This document shows, piece after piece, positions 35,698 to 45,664 of a stretch of DNA of 64,000 nucleotides (positions are counted from its first letter, which is position 1; each line of letters opens with the position of its first letter). Made by a program: the position numbers and the translations under genes. The stretch comes from a bacterium (lineage in GTDB: Bacteria; Bdellovibrionota_G; JALEGL01), in contig JALEGL010000014.1 of NCBI GenBank assembly GCA_022763185.1, positions 1 to 64,000 on the forward strand, written 5' to 3'. Under the pieces are notes generated by a model. That model ran no database searches and was not told the origin of the DNA. It saw only the letters and a program-made list of their open reading frames with translations.

Positions 35698-37032
35698 ATG
35701 TTTAAAAAAGTTCTTATAGCCAATAGAGGCGAGATAGCATTACGTATTATTAGAGCTTGTAGAGAGCTGGGTATTTCGACAGTTGCAGTGCATTCTGAGA
35801 TTGATGAAGAGTCATTGCATGTTAAAATGGCCGATGAGTCGGTTTGTATAGGTAAAAACTCCAGTAAAGACAGTTACTTATCAATGCATCAAGTTCTGAG
35901 TGCTGCAGAGATTACCAATGCAGATGCTATTCATCCTGGGTATGGGTTCTTGGCTGAGAATGCAGAGTTCGTCAAAATGTGTGGGTCTTTTGGAATTAAA
36001 TTTATTGGCCCTACAGCGGAACATATAGAGTTAATGGGAGATAAAATTATCTCGCGAGATACCATGAAAAAGGCAGGTATCCCTATGCTCCCAAGCATAG
36101 AAATTGATAAAGAGGCAGATGAACAGGTTTATAAAGCCATTAAAAAAATGGGTTTTCCAGTCATTGTTAAAGCCACCGCCGGCGGTGGCGGAAAAGGCAT
36201 CAAGATTGTCTACCATGAAAAAGATTTAAGAAATGCCATTAAAACCGCTCAGGCGGAGGCTAAAGCAGCATTTAATAATCCAACAATTTTTATTGAGAAA
36301 TACTTAGAAAAAGCCAAACACATTGAGTTCCAAATTGTTAGTGATGGCAAAAACATTATTCATTTAGGTGAAAGAGACTGCTCCATTCAAAGACGCTACC
36401 AAAAGCTTATTGAAGAAGCACCCTGTGCTATTTTACCTATTAAAAAAAGAGATGAGATTGGTAAAACAGTTGTTAAAGCCCTGAAAAAAATAGGCTACTC
36501 CAATGTAGGGACTGTTGAGTTTTTGATGGATGATGATTACAATTTTTATTTTCTTGAGATGAATACCAGGATTCAGGTGGAACATCCGGTAACAGAGGCA
36601 ATCACCGGGATAGACTTGGTTAAATTACAAATAGAGCTTGCCTATGGCAAGCCTTTGACCTTGAAGCAAGAGGAGATAAAGTTTAGAGGCCATGCCATTG
36701 AAATGCGTATTAATGCCGAGGATTCTGAGAAAATGTTACCTTCTGTAGGCACTATTTCAGGCATTCATATACCGGGAGGGCCAGGCGTTAGGGTTGATAA
36801 CGGTGTATATGATGGCTTTTATGTCAGTCCATTTTATGACTCCTTACTGGCCAAACTCATTGTTAGAGCAGATTCTAGAGAAGAGTGTATATCAAGAAGT
36901 AAAGCCGCATTAAAAGAGTTTTTAATTGAGGGTGTTGACACCAGTTTAAAGCTTCACCAAAAGATTTTATCCAGCGACGCATTTAAAAAATGCGAGACAT
37001 ATACCAAATCTTTAGATAACCTATTGAAATAG
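35698..37032 (+). CDS. accC: Biotin carboxylase
   Basis: The 444-residue ATP-grasp enzyme starts MFKKVLIANRGEIALRIIRACRELG, with FVPHPGYGF-like HPGYGFLAENA. The ATP loop VKATAGGGGKGIKIV and the catalytic FLEMNTRIQVEHPVTEAITGIDLVK are intact. It carboxylates AccB biotin as the first half of acetyl-CoA carboxylase. Length and motifs match E. coli AccC. The carboxyltransferase genes are not in the window. Confidence 0.95.
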   Translation: MFKKVLIANRGEIALRIIRACRELGISTVAVHSEIDEESLHVKMADESVCIGKNSSKDSYLSMHQVLSAAEITNADAIHPGYGFLAENAEFVKMCGSFGIKFIGPTAEHIELMGDKIISRDTMKKAGIPMLPSIEIDKEADEQVYKAIKKMGFPVIVKATAGGGGKGIKIVYHEKDLRNAIKTAQAEAKAAFNNPTIFIEKYLEKAKHIEFQIVSDGKNIIHLGERDCSIQRRYQKLIEEAPCAILPIKKRDEIGKTVVKALKKIGYSNVGTVEFLMDDDYNFYFLEMNTRIQVEHPVTEAITGIDLVKLQIELAYGKPLTLKQEEIKFRGHAIEMRINAEDSEKMLPSVGTISGIHIPGGPGVRVDNGVYDGFYVSPFYDSLLAKLIVRADSREECISRSKAALKEFLIEGVDTSLKLHQKILSSDAFKKCETYTKSLDNLLK

Positions 37033-37108
37033 TTTTTATTTTTATCATATTAACAAACAATGATATACTGTAATTTGCAGTTGAATATTGTAATTTTGGA
37101 GTATTAGG

Positions 37109-39169
37109 TTGTCATTCAATAGGAATAAAAGTTTAGCAAAAGCCCAAAAACTCGTTCAAAAAGGACGGTATCAGGATGCAATTGCTGAATATGAAAAAGT
37201 CCTAGACGGTGATCCAAATGATATCCGCAGCTTAATGAAAATTGGTGATCTTTATGCCAAAATCAAAGATATTAATAACGCAAAAAGAAAGTATTTAAAG
37301 GTTGCATACCAATATTCTCAAGATGGCTTTTTTTTAAAGGCTGTAGCAGTTTATAAACAGATATTACGGTTAGATCCCAAAGCCATCAACCTTTATAGTG
37401 AATTGGCTGTTTTATATGAAAAATTAGGTCTCAATGGTGAAGCGATTAAAAATTATGAGTTAGCTGCCAGAGCTTATGAAGAGATAGGAGATACCAAAAA
37501 CTCCTTTGATATATTAAGAAAAATTGCCTTAATCAATCCAGATGAAGTTGCTTATCAACTGAGACTGGTTGAGATGTATCTTCAACATGGCTATATGCAA
37601 GAGGCTAAAAACTACTCTCAAGATATTATCAAGCAAGTTCGTCTCAAGGGTGATGAAAAAAAACAAATGTTAATCATTCAAAAACTTGCAGATTTAAATT
37701 TGGCACAAAAAGAAGATATATGCTTTTTATGCGAACTGTATTTGGAAAATAGTTTTTATAGTAAGAGCTTAACGGAATTACAAAAAATTTTTAGTCAACA
37801 CAGCAATGATCAGGTTGTTTTGGATCTACTCGCTTTAACATTCAGTAAGCTTAACCAAATTAAAAAGGCACAATCTATATACAAAGAAATTATCAGAAGT
37901 TTAAAGCAAACTGATCCCGAGCATCAAGATATTGAATATTATACAAGAAAATTAGAACAAACTGAAGATGTCAATGTTGCTGATCATAGTAACTATATTG
38001 ATACTGAGCATAATGATGGTGACTCCCTTGTTTCACCTGATAATAGAAACAATGAACAAACATTCAGTCAACCCAAAAGTGATGATAATAAGATTATAGA
38101 AGAAGTCAGTACATACTTTGAATATGGTTTGCTAGAAAAAGCAATGAGTACCATTGAAAGGGTTTTAGAGAGCTCTGAACACCCTGAAGCGATTAAGCAA
38201 AAACTTTTGGAAGTCAAAGAACGTTACTTAAACCATAATTCTGATGAAGTTACGTCACATGAAAATAAAGAAACAACGGATATTTTACCTAAAGGATTAA
38301 ATGAAGATCAAAGAGATCAAGATGAAACCATGGCCATGGAGAGTAAAGAACAAGATACATCTGAATTTGATTTTGATGAAACAATGAATTTCTCTGGTGT
38401 TGCATCAAATAACGTAGAAGAAAAAAACAGTTTGCTTGCTTCGTTTGAGAGAGATGAAACCCAAGTTTTTGATGAAAACCAGTTTTCAGTTGAATATGAT
38501 ACTCAACAAGAAAAAAATAATGAAAACTTACTGTTTGATGAAGATGAAGTGCGTGAGCGTGAAATCACCTCTGAAATGCCTATTGAAGAAGCTGAACAAA
38601 AAGGCGTATTTGATCTACATGAAGCTTTAGAAGAAGAGATAGGCAAGTTGGATATAGAGCTTGGAGATTTTGCTAAAACCAGTCATGCTAAACTTTATTT
38701 AGAGCATGATGAAGTTTTAACCGAGTTTAAAAAAGGTGTTGAAAAAATCATCTCTTTGGATGATTATGAAACTTATTATTATTTAGGCATTGCTTACAAA
38801 GAAATGAATATGTTGGAAGATGCCATGACATGTTTCAATATAGCATCAAAAGGAAAAGAATACTTTTTCCGAAGTCAGAACTTAATTGCAAGTTGTTATG
38901 TGCAAGATCAAAAATTAGATAAAGCCATTGAAGTGTATGAGCAATGTTTGAAAAAAGTTGATGAGGGATCTTCAGATTACCTGGGTCTTAATTACGAATT
39001 AGGAAAAGTTTACTATCAAATGCATCGCAAGAATGAAGCCATGAGTTGTTTTGAAAAGGTTTATGAAAAAAACAATGAATACAGAAGTATCCAGCACTAT
39101 ATGAACGCATTGAATAATACCAATGAAATACCCATTGAAAATGATCTCGATCAATTATCATCAATATGA
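37109..39169 (+). CDS. Large TPR-repeat protein
   Basis: The 686-residue soluble protein has an N-terminal TPR array (about 1-280: KGRYQDAIAEYEKVLDGDPND, KAVAVYKQILRLDP). A long acidic, low-complexity middle (about 285-510, with repeated DETM/DETQ-FDE patches) follows, then a C-terminal TPR pair (YYLGIAYKEMNMLEDAM, YELGKVYYQMHRKNEAMSCFEKV). The probable start is TTG 37109 with GGAG upstream. Such proteins are common scaffolds in deltaproteobacteria, and it may work with pilus or motility machinery. Specific function is unknown. Confidence 0.6.
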   Translation: MSFNRNKSLAKAQKLVQKGRYQDAIAEYEKVLDGDPNDIRSLMKIGDLYAKIKDINNAKRKYLKVAYQYSQDGFFLKAVAVYKQILRLDPKAINLYSELAVLYEKLGLNGEAIKNYELAARAYEEIGDTKNSFDILRKIALINPDEVAYQLRLVEMYLQHGYMQEAKNYSQDIIKQVRLKGDEKKQMLIIQKLADLNLAQKEDICFLCELYLENSFYSKSLTELQKIFSQHSNDQVVLDLLALTFSKLNQIKKAQSIYKEIIRSLKQTDPEHQDIEYYTRKLEQTEDVNVADHSNYIDTEHNDGDSLVSPDNRNNEQTFSQPKSDDNKIIEEVSTYFEYGLLEKAMSTIERVLESSEHPEAIKQKLLEVKERYLNHNSDEVTSHENKETTDILPKGLNEDQRDQDETMAMESKEQDTSEFDFDETMNFSGVASNNVEEKNSLLASFERDETQVFDENQFSVEYDTQQEKNNENLLFDEDEVREREITSEMPIEEAEQKGVFDLHEALEEEIGKLDIELGDFAKTSHAKLYLEHDEVLTEFKKGVEKIISLDDYETYYYLGIAYKEMNMLEDAMTCFNIASKGKEYFFRSQNLIASCYVQDQKLDKAIEVYEQCLKKVDEGSSDYLGLNYELGKVYYQMHRKNEAMSCFEKVYEKNNEYRSIQHYMNALNNTNEIPIENDLDQLSSI

Positions 39170-39181
39170 TATTAAACGCCT

Positions 39182-39976
39182 ATGATTCCATATTTTACAA
39201 TTCCACCGCTTAAAATTTATGTTCTAGAGTTTCATGCTTTTGGCCTTTTGGTGGCCATTGGTTTTTTTACAGCAACACAACTGGCTATGCATAGGGCTAA
39301 AAATTTAAAATTGAGTCAAGCAATTGTCTCAGATATTTCATTGATAGCCATTATTTTTGGTATTTTTGGTGCACATCTTTTTCATGTGTTTTTTTATGAA
39401 CCTGAATTACTAAGAAATCCGATTAATTTATTAAAGTTTTGGTCTGGATTGTCTTCGTATGGAGGAATTATAACCGTAACAATAGCATTGATTGTATACC
39501 TAAAACTTAAAAGAAAACCTATATTACCCTATGTGGATATGTTGTTTTTAGGAGGATGTCTGGGTTTCTTTTTTGGGCGAATGGGATGTTTTACAGCGCA
39601 TGACCACCCGGGTAATTTAACGGACTTTTTTTTGGCAGTTAAGTTTCCTGGTGGAGCGAGGCACGATCTCGGCTTTTATGAAATGCTTTTATGGTTATTG
39701 ATTTTGATTGTCATGCTGATCAAAACCAAAAAAACTAAGAAAAAGCCAAAGTTCTGGGGTCAAGATTCTTTAATTATTTTAAGTTTGTATGCGCCTGGGA
39801 GGTTTTTTCTAGAATTTTTTAGAGCACAAGATAACAGCGGAAGTTTTATGCCTGACGCACGTTACTTAGGCTTAACGCCTGCGCATTATGTGTCGTTGAC
39901 AGCATGCGTATTTTGTTTGTTAGCATGGGTTTATGTTTTTATTAAGAAGCCAAGCAATAATGAAGTTAAAAATTGA
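39182..39976 (+). CDS. lgt: Prolipoprotein diacylglyceryl transferase
   Basis: The 264-residue inner-membrane protein has about seven helices. It opens with the Lgt start IPPLKIYVLEFHAFGLLVAIGF, has the WSGLSSYGGII segment, and carries a GRMGCFTAHDHPGNLTDFF signature, the Cys/His-type variant of the GRxGNFxNGE motif seen in some proteobacteria. A conserved RFFLEFFRAQD follows near the end. It attaches diacylglycerol to the lipobox Cys, the first step of lipoprotein maturation, and would process the many lipoproteins here. It overlaps the next frame slightly. Confidence 0.85.
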   Translation: MIPYFTIPPLKIYVLEFHAFGLLVAIGFFTATQLAMHRAKNLKLSQAIVSDISLIAIIFGIFGAHLFHVFFYEPELLRNPINLLKFWSGLSSYGGIITVTIALIVYLKLKRKPILPYVDMLFLGGCLGFFFGRMGCFTAHDHPGNLTDFFLAVKFPGGARHDLGFYEMLLWLLILIVMLIKTKKTKKKPKFWGQDSLIILSLYAPGRFFLEFFRAQDNSGSFMPDARYLGLTPAHYVSLTACVFCLLAWVYVFIKKPSNNEVKN

Positions 39977-39990
39977 GGGAGAAAACAAGA

Positions 39991-41115
39991 GTGAAGCAAA
40001 ATAAGTGTGCATTTTGGGGCTTTATAGTTGCCAGCGGTATGGGCTTATTAGACTCATTGTGGCTGGTAGGGATGCATTTAAACAAAAGCTTGCAAGCCGG
40101 TTGTTCGGTCAATTCATTGATTAATTGCTCTGCCATTAATCATCCTACATATTCTCAGTGGTTTTCAATTCCTGTTTCATATTTTGCTGTATTGATTTTT
40201 ATAATGCTGGGAAGTTTGTTTTATCTGTGGCAAAAGTCAATGCATAGTGAGCGTAAAGCTGCACTTGAAAGCTTTATCACATTGCTGGTTTGGCTATGTT
40301 TAGGGTCTATGCTGTACTTTGCGGCTGTCACACTGTTTATTATCAAGTCATTTTGTTTGTATTGCACTATTTTTTATTTAGCCAGTATTGGGATGTTTAT
40401 CTTTTGGAAAAAACTATCTTCTAGTAATAAAAGCCTATTTGAACACATAAAATTAGTTTTAGCCTCAAGTTATTTTAAGTACAGCATTGCGTTTGCAGTG
40501 ATAATGTTAAGTATAGCAAAGCTGATTCTATTTAAAGATCATCAAAGTGTTGCCAACAAGATCAATGCTATAAAAGTGAGTGAAGACTTACAACAAAGGA
40601 CTTTAGGGCAAGATAATGCTCCCATAACCATTGTTAAATTTAGTGATTTTCAGTGTCCAGCCTGTAAGCAAGCGGGAAGTATATTGAAAAACATTACACG
40701 AGAATCTAAAGGTAAAATAAAGTTGGTATACAAATATTTTCCACTGGATTCAAAGTGCAATCCCAAAGTTCCAGCTGGAAGAGGGCATTTGCAGGCCTGT
40801 CAAGCGGCGGTATCGTCTCTTTGTGCGGCCAATCAAGAACAGTTTTGGGCTTATCATGATCTTATTTTTGCCAATCAATATAATTTAACAGATGATGCTT
40901 TTAAATCTTTTGCAGAGCAGTTAAATTTGGATATGAATCTTTTTAAGAAATGTAGCCAATCAACAGTAGCATACGATATTGTAAAACGTGATATTGCTGA
41001 AGGTGAAAGTATGAATATCCGTCATACACCAACAATTTTTATCAATGGTAGAGAATACCAAGGCAGAATTAGTTATTCGGGGATACAATCAGTTGTTGAT
41101 GAGTTACTGCCATAG
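39991..41115 (+). CDS. VKOR-DsbA fusion, disulfide-bond formation
   Basis: The ~374-residue protein (GTG 39991, with GAGGGA upstream) joins two enzymes. The N-terminal half is a four-helix vitamin K epoxide reductase-like domain with CSVNSLINCSAINHP, WFSIPVSYF and the CLYC redox pair. The C-terminal periplasmic thioredoxin fold has FSDFQCPACKQAGS and cis-Pro RHTPTIFING. VKOR re-oxidises the fused DsbA-like domain through quinone, replacing DsbB. Such fusions are usual in bacteria lacking DsbB. It sits next to lgt; both serve envelope protein maturation. Confidence 0.85.
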   Translation: MKQNKCAFWGFIVASGMGLLDSLWLVGMHLNKSLQAGCSVNSLINCSAINHPTYSQWFSIPVSYFAVLIFIMLGSLFYLWQKSMHSERKAALESFITLLVWLCLGSMLYFAAVTLFIIKSFCLYCTIFYLASIGMFIFWKKLSSSNKSLFEHIKLVLASSYFKYSIAFAVIMLSIAKLILFKDHQSVANKINAIKVSEDLQQRTLGQDNAPITIVKFSDFQCPACKQAGSILKNITRESKGKIKLVYKYFPLDSKCNPKVPAGRGHLQACQAAVSSLCAANQEQFWAYHDLIFANQYNLTDDAFKSFAEQLNLDMNLFKKCSQSTVAYDIVKRDIAEGESMNIRHTPTIFINGREYQGRISYSGIQSVVDELLP

Positions 41116-41167
41116 AGTTAATCTATGGCTTATGAAGACGTAAGATAAAGATGGCAGTCTCGTTTCT

Positions 41168-41401
41168 TTATTCAGTAAACAGAAACTCTTCGGCTTTTTT
41201 TAGCAACAAATCACGGGACTCTTTTTTAAACAGTTGTAATTTATGTTCGTTGATCAGTTTGGTTTGTTCTTCTATCCACATCTCCCAAGCTTGGGCAGAA
41301 ATATGATTTAAAACTTTTTGTCCAAAATCTCCTGGCAGAGGTGCCTCAGACAAGGCAGGTAAATTTTTTTTAAGTTTTTGACAGTGGATGATTTTTTCCA
41401 T
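41168..41401 (-). CDS. yggX: Fe(2+)-trafficking / oxidative damage protection protein YggX
   Basis: The 77-residue protein has the family signature: an early Cys (IIHCQKLKKNLPAL), PLPGDFGQKVLNHISAQAWEMWIEEQTKLINEHKLQ and a basic C-terminus. E. coli YggX protects iron-sulfur proteins from oxidation. It is on the opposite strand to its neighbours and has its own start 22 bp from the DUF4230-like gene start, so the two are divergent. Confidence 0.85.
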   Translation of the reverse strand: MEKIIHCQKLKKNLPALSEAPLPGDFGQKVLNHISAQAWEMWIEEQTKLINEHKLQLFKKESRDLLLKKAEEFLFTE

Positions 41402-41423
41402 GCATGTGTGATATCATAGATTT

Positions 41424-42005
41424 ATGGGTATATTCAAAAAAATAATGGTTTATGGACTGATCCTTGTCTGTGTAGCGGTAGGCTCTGCTTTTATGAGTTA
41501 TACATTTTTTTCTAAGCATAAAAGCGTTGAACATCAGGCATTTGATATGAAACTTTGGGTAAAAGATGTACTTAAATTAAGTATGGTAGAGGTGCAAATT
41601 TCGCAAATTCATCGTTTTGAATCAGAAGGGATCAAGCTTTATGACTATTCTTTACCTTTTACCCAACAGCAAAGTCTTATTGTCACAGAAGGAAAAATAT
41701 CTTTGGGTTATGATTTAAAGCAAGTTCAAATCAATGAAGATAAAACCACAATTGAAGTGGTTCTGCCTAATATTTCCGTTCAAAGTGTTGACTTGGATTT
41801 TAATTTCATTTCAGAAAAAGACCCTTTGCTCAATAGAATTACTCCAGCAATGCGCAACAAAATGCTAATAGATATTAAGCAGCAAGTTGTCGAATCTATA
41901 CAACAGAGTTACAAACAAAAAATTAAAGTCAAAGACAAAGCAATTGTTCAATTGTTGCAACAGCTTAGTACTAAAAAAGTATCCATAAAAAAAGGCGACC
42001 TTTAA
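41424..42005 (+). CDS. DUF4230-like membrane-anchored protein
   Basis: The 193-residue protein has one N-terminal membrane helix (about 5-28) and a soluble domain with VEVQISQIHRFESEGIKLYDYSLPF, SLIVTEGKISLGYDLKQVQI and EVVLPNISVQSVDLDF, resembling DUF4230 proteins of unknown function. It ends with an amphipathic helix. Its stop lies inside the terminator hairpin. Confidence 0.55.
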   Translation: MGIFKKIMVYGLILVCVAVGSAFMSYTFFSKHKSVEHQAFDMKLWVKDVLKLSMVEVQISQIHRFESEGIKLYDYSLPFTQQQSLIVTEGKISLGYDLKQVQINEDKTTIEVVLPNISVQSVDLDFNFISEKDPLLNRITPAMRNKMLIDIKQQVVESIQQSYKQKIKVKDKAIVQLLQQLSTKKVSIKKGDL

Positions 42006-42021
42006 CCGGGTCGCCTTTTTT
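41987..42021. terminator. Bidirectional rho-independent terminator
   Basis: AAAAAAAGGCGACC (41987-42000) pairs with GGTCGCCTTTTTT (42009-42021) around an 8-base loop. It has a T-run on both strands and separates the convergent DUF4230-like and beta-barrel genes. Confidence 0.88.
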
Positions 42022-42042
42022 AATCAGAATAAGTGGTAACAA

Positions 42043-42633
42043 TTAAAACTTGTAATCAACACCCACTCTAAAAAACTCAACGCTTAATACGTCTAGAGCA
42101 TCGTTGATACCAAAGTTGTACTGTACGTTAAAATCGTAACGAAGAAGCATGTTTTGAATGCCTAAAGACTCGCCTAAGTTCCAAGCAACACCTAAACCAC
42201 CAGCAACACCGACATCAAATTGATCTTCTTTACCAGCAATACTTGTTGCAGCACCACGGAAAGTTACAGGAACATCAGCCCTTACATATGGGTTAAAGGC
42301 TTCATTGGTGTACCATCTGTATTGAACACCTGGAGCAAAAGCATATTGACGAGTTGTGCCAGCTTGCTCTTCAACGTCAAAGCTAAAGCGACCACCAATG
42401 TTAAAGTTGTCAGTGATATAGTAACGACCATCTAAACCTAAGGTATAGTTTGTTCTTTCATTGGTGTCGTTGCCATCAACTTGCAATGCATAAGGCATAG
42501 CAAAGTCAATACCAAACTGAGTATCACCAGATACTGTGGCATTGCTGTTGCTGGTTAATGGATTTGTGTTGGTTTCGTTTGCGTAACTTGCTGTAGCTAA
42601 AACAAGAGCAAGCGCTAATAATGTTTTTTTCAT
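42043..42633 (-). CDS. Small outer-membrane beta-barrel protein
   Basis: From the ATG at 42633 (GGAGGAAAC directly upstream) the protein is 196 residues, with signal peptide MKKTLLALALVLATASYA. The mature part consists of alternating amphipathic strands (YTLGLDGRYYITDNFNIGGRFSFDV, GVQYRWYTNEAFNPYVRADVPV) and ends with the C-terminal aromatic FRVGVDYKF. This is an OmpA/OmpW-like or autotransporter-type 8-strand barrel. It probably has a structural or permeability role; the ligand is unknown. The strong ribosome site suggests high expression. Confidence 0.75.
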   Translation of the reverse strand: MKKTLLALALVLATASYANETNTNPLTSNSNATVSGDTQFGIDFAMPYALQVDGNDTNERTNYTLGLDGRYYITDNFNIGGRFSFDVEEQAGTTRQYAFAPGVQYRWYTNEAFNPYVRADVPVTFRGAATSIAGKEDQFDVGVAGGLGVAWNLGESLGIQNMLLRYDFNVQYNFGINDALDVLSVEFFRVGVDYKF

Positions 42634-42776
42634 GTTTCCTCCGAAGTAAAAAATAAATTTAAATTTACGAGAAAGATACCATTTATTAATAATATAGCAA
42701 GGCAATAGTTTAGTTTCTATGATTAAAAGCCTTTATATATCAATTAGTTAATATAACTTTTTATTATAAAGTCATG

Positions 42777-42810
42777 GTCCGCAATATTTTTTCATATTGA
42801 TATTGCGGAC
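42777..42810. terminator. Perfect hairpin between acnA and the beta-barrel gene
   Basis: GTCCGCAATAT (42777-42787) pairs exactly with ATATTGCGGAC (42800-42810) around a 12-base loop. It lies 23 bp past the acnA stop. There is no clear T-run, so it may be a mRNA 3'-end stabiliser rather than an efficient intrinsic terminator. Confidence 0.5.
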
Positions 42811-42832
42811 AATGATATTAATTTGGACGGGA

Positions 42833-45499
42833 TTAACTTTTTTTAGCCAATTTTCTTAGAACGTATTGTAAAATACCTCCATTTTTAAAATAATGGGCTT
42901 CGTTTGGGGTATCAATTCTTACACTGACTTCAAAGTTAACATCGTCTCCGTTGTTTTTATGAGCAGTTACATCTAGATGTTTTATGTTTTTGAATTCATC
43001 GGCTACACCTTGTGCAATACCTTGAATATCAAAAATCTCAGTACCATCTAACCCTAAACTTTCTGCACTCTCACCTGCTTTAAACTGTAAAGGCAAGATC
43101 CCCATACCTACCAGGTTAGAACGATGAATGCGTTCATAGCTTTGCGCAATAACCGCATTAATACCTAAAAGTTTTGGTCCCTTTGCAGCCCAGTCTCTGG
43201 ATGAACCTGTGCCGTACTCTTTACCGGCAAGAATAATCAAGGGAGTATGGCTTGCTTGGTATTTCATAGAAGCATCAAAAATACTCATTTGTTCATTTTC
43301 CGGTAAATAGTTGGTGTAGCCGCCCTCAACATCATTAAGTAACTTGTTTTTAAGCCTGATATTGGCAAAGGTTCCACGCATCATCACCTCATGATTACCT
43401 CTTCTTGATCCATATGAATTAAATTGTTTAGGCTCTATATTGTTGTCACGAAGATATTGCGCTGCTGGACTTTCAAGCGCTATTGCGCCAGCAGGAGAAA
43501 TATGGTCTGTTGTTACGCTATCACCCAAATAGGCTAGAACTCTGGCATTATTTATGTCTTTGACCGTTTGAGTATCTTGACTCATGTTTTCAAAAAATGG
43601 AGGGTTTTGAATATAGGTTGAGTCAGCCTTCCAGTCATAGGTTTTACCTGTACTCGACTCAATGGCTTGCCAAGCTTTATCTCCGTCTAAGACAGTTTCA
43701 TAGCGTGTTTTAAACATTTCAGAATTGACAGACTCGTGAACAAAACGTTCAATTTCTTCACGTTCTGGCCAAATATCTTTAAAGAAAACATCATTGCCGT
43801 TTTGGTCTTGACCCAGAGGTTCATTGTCTAAGTCAATGTCAACTCTACCCGCTAATGCATAAGCAACCACTAAAGGAGGAGATGCTAAATAGTTAACTTT
43901 TGTTCTAGGGCTTACTCTCCCTTCAAAATTTCTGTTACCGCTAAGCACTGAAGCAGCAACCAAGTCACCACTATCAATGGCATCGGCAATTTCTTTTGGA
44001 AGTGGGCCACTGTTACCAATACATGTTGTGCAGCCAAAGCCTACTACATGAAACTTCAACTCTTCCAAAGGTTTTAAAAGATTGGCTTTTTCTAAGTAGT
44101 CAACCACCACTTTTGAGCCAGGCGCCAAACTGGTTTTAACCCAAGGTTTTGTATTGAGGCCCAGTTGCCTAGCTTTTTGAGCTACCAAACCGGCAGCTAA
44201 CATCACCGATGGATTCGAGGTGTTGGTACAACTGGTAATTGCAGCAATAACAACCGAACCGTCTTTAAGTTTTTCTGTTGAGTTTTCTATGGCTTGCTCT
44301 TTGATAGGACGAGCTAGCGTTTCTTTAAAGCTTGTTGCTAATTGGGATAAAGCAACTCTGTCTTGCGGTCTTTTAGGGCCGGCTAAACTGGGCTCTACAT
44401 GATCTAAATCTAACTCTAAGGTATCACTGTAAATTGCTTCAGAGCTGGTATCAGTAAAAAACATGTTTTGTTTTTGCATGTAGGTTTTTGCAAATTCAAT
44501 TTGCTCAGCTGAGCGTCCAGTGAGCTTTAAATAATCCAAAGTTTTTTGATCGACTGGAAAAATACCACAAGTTGCACCATACTCTGGTGCCATGTTAGCG
44601 ACTGTAGCTCTGTCAGCAAGGGTTAATGATTTTAAACCTGGACCATAAAATTCAACAAACTTACCTACAACGCCTTTTTCTCTGAGCTTTTGTGTAATGG
44701 TTAAAACCAAGTCAGTGGCAGTAACATGACTTTTTAGAGAACCACTGAGTTTAAAACCAACAACATCAGGTAAAAGCATAGTCGTAGCTTGGCCTAGCAT
44801 GGCAGCTTCGGCTTCAATACCACCAACTCCCCAGCCTAAAATACCTAAGCCATTGATCATGGTAGTATGGGAGTCTGTTCCAACCAAAGTGTCAGGGAAA
44901 GCATAATTTTTACCATCAATATTACGAGTCATGACTACGCGAGCAAGGTATTCTAGGTTTACTTGGTGCACAATCCCTGTACTGGGTGGAACCACTTTAA
45001 AGTTTTCAAAGGCATTTTGGCCCCATTTTAAAAACTCGTAACGTTCATTGTTGCGCGCATATTCAATTTTTGTGTTTAAATCTAAAGCATCTTCACTGCC
45101 AAAATGATCCACTTGCACGGAGTGGTCAATGACCAACTCAGCGGGTTGCAAAGGGTTGATTTTGTTGGGGTCTCCACCCATTTTTACAATAGCATCCCGC
45201 ATGGCGGCCAGGTCAACCACGGCAGGGACACCCGTAAAGTCCTGTAAAAGGACTCGAGCTGGCATAAAAGCAATTTCTTTATCAGGGTTGTTTTTAGCAT
45301 CCCATTGGGCAACATGTTCAATATCTGATTTTTTAACGCCAATGCCGTCTTCATAACGCAGTAAGTTTTCAAGGACAATTTTCATGGCAAAAGGTAATGT
45401 ATCTGTGTCAAAACCGTGATCTTTAAGTTTTGTTAAATCATGATAAAAGTATTCTTTGTCGTTGTGTTTAAAGCTGGATAGGGTGTTAAATGAATTCAT
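42833..45499 (-). CDS. acnA: Aconitate hydratase A
   Basis: The 888-residue AcnA/IRP-type aconitase starts at the ATG (complement 45499) after AAAGGA; an upstream in-frame start gives five more residues. The iron-sulfur and substrate motifs are present: VGTDSHTTMINGLGILGWGVGGIEAEAAMLGQ, AAITSCTNTSNPSV (first cluster Cys), GFGCTTCIGNSGPL (two cluster Cys), SYGSRRGNHEVMMRG and GTGSSRDWAAKG. It isomerises citrate to isocitrate in the TCA cycle. No other TCA gene adjoins it except aceE on the same strand further upstream. Confidence 0.95.
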   Translation of the reverse strand: MNSFNTLSSFKHNDKEYFYHDLTKLKDHGFDTDTLPFAMKIVLENLLRYEDGIGVKKSDIEHVAQWDAKNNPDKEIAFMPARVLLQDFTGVPAVVDLAAMRDAIVKMGGDPNKINPLQPAELVIDHSVQVDHFGSEDALDLNTKIEYARNNERYEFLKWGQNAFENFKVVPPSTGIVHQVNLEYLARVVMTRNIDGKNYAFPDTLVGTDSHTTMINGLGILGWGVGGIEAEAAMLGQATTMLLPDVVGFKLSGSLKSHVTATDLVLTITQKLREKGVVGKFVEFYGPGLKSLTLADRATVANMAPEYGATCGIFPVDQKTLDYLKLTGRSAEQIEFAKTYMQKQNMFFTDTSSEAIYSDTLELDLDHVEPSLAGPKRPQDRVALSQLATSFKETLARPIKEQAIENSTEKLKDGSVVIAAITSCTNTSNPSVMLAAGLVAQKARQLGLNTKPWVKTSLAPGSKVVVDYLEKANLLKPLEELKFHVVGFGCTTCIGNSGPLPKEIADAIDSGDLVAASVLSGNRNFEGRVSPRTKVNYLASPPLVVAYALAGRVDIDLDNEPLGQDQNGNDVFFKDIWPEREEIERFVHESVNSEMFKTRYETVLDGDKAWQAIESSTGKTYDWKADSTYIQNPPFFENMSQDTQTVKDINNARVLAYLGDSVTTDHISPAGAIALESPAAQYLRDNNIEPKQFNSYGSRRGNHEVMMRGTFANIRLKNKLLNDVEGGYTNYLPENEQMSIFDASMKYQASHTPLIILAGKEYGTGSSRDWAAKGPKLLGINAVIAQSYERIHRSNLVGMGILPLQFKAGESAESLGLDGTEIFDIQGIAQGVADEFKNIKHLDVTAHKNNGDDVNFEVSVRIDTPNEAHYFKNGGILQYVLRKLAKKS

Positions 45500-45664
45500 G
45501 CTTAGTCCTTTCAAATCAAATGTTCTTTTCTGATATCACGTTTATATCAGCAAGCGCAGCTCACCAATAGCAAAAATCAGGTATCAAATAAAGTTATGTT
45601 GTGAATGAATGGTAGAAAAGCAATTTTATGCTTTTCGAATAGTGCGTTAAATTTTATGCAGAAA

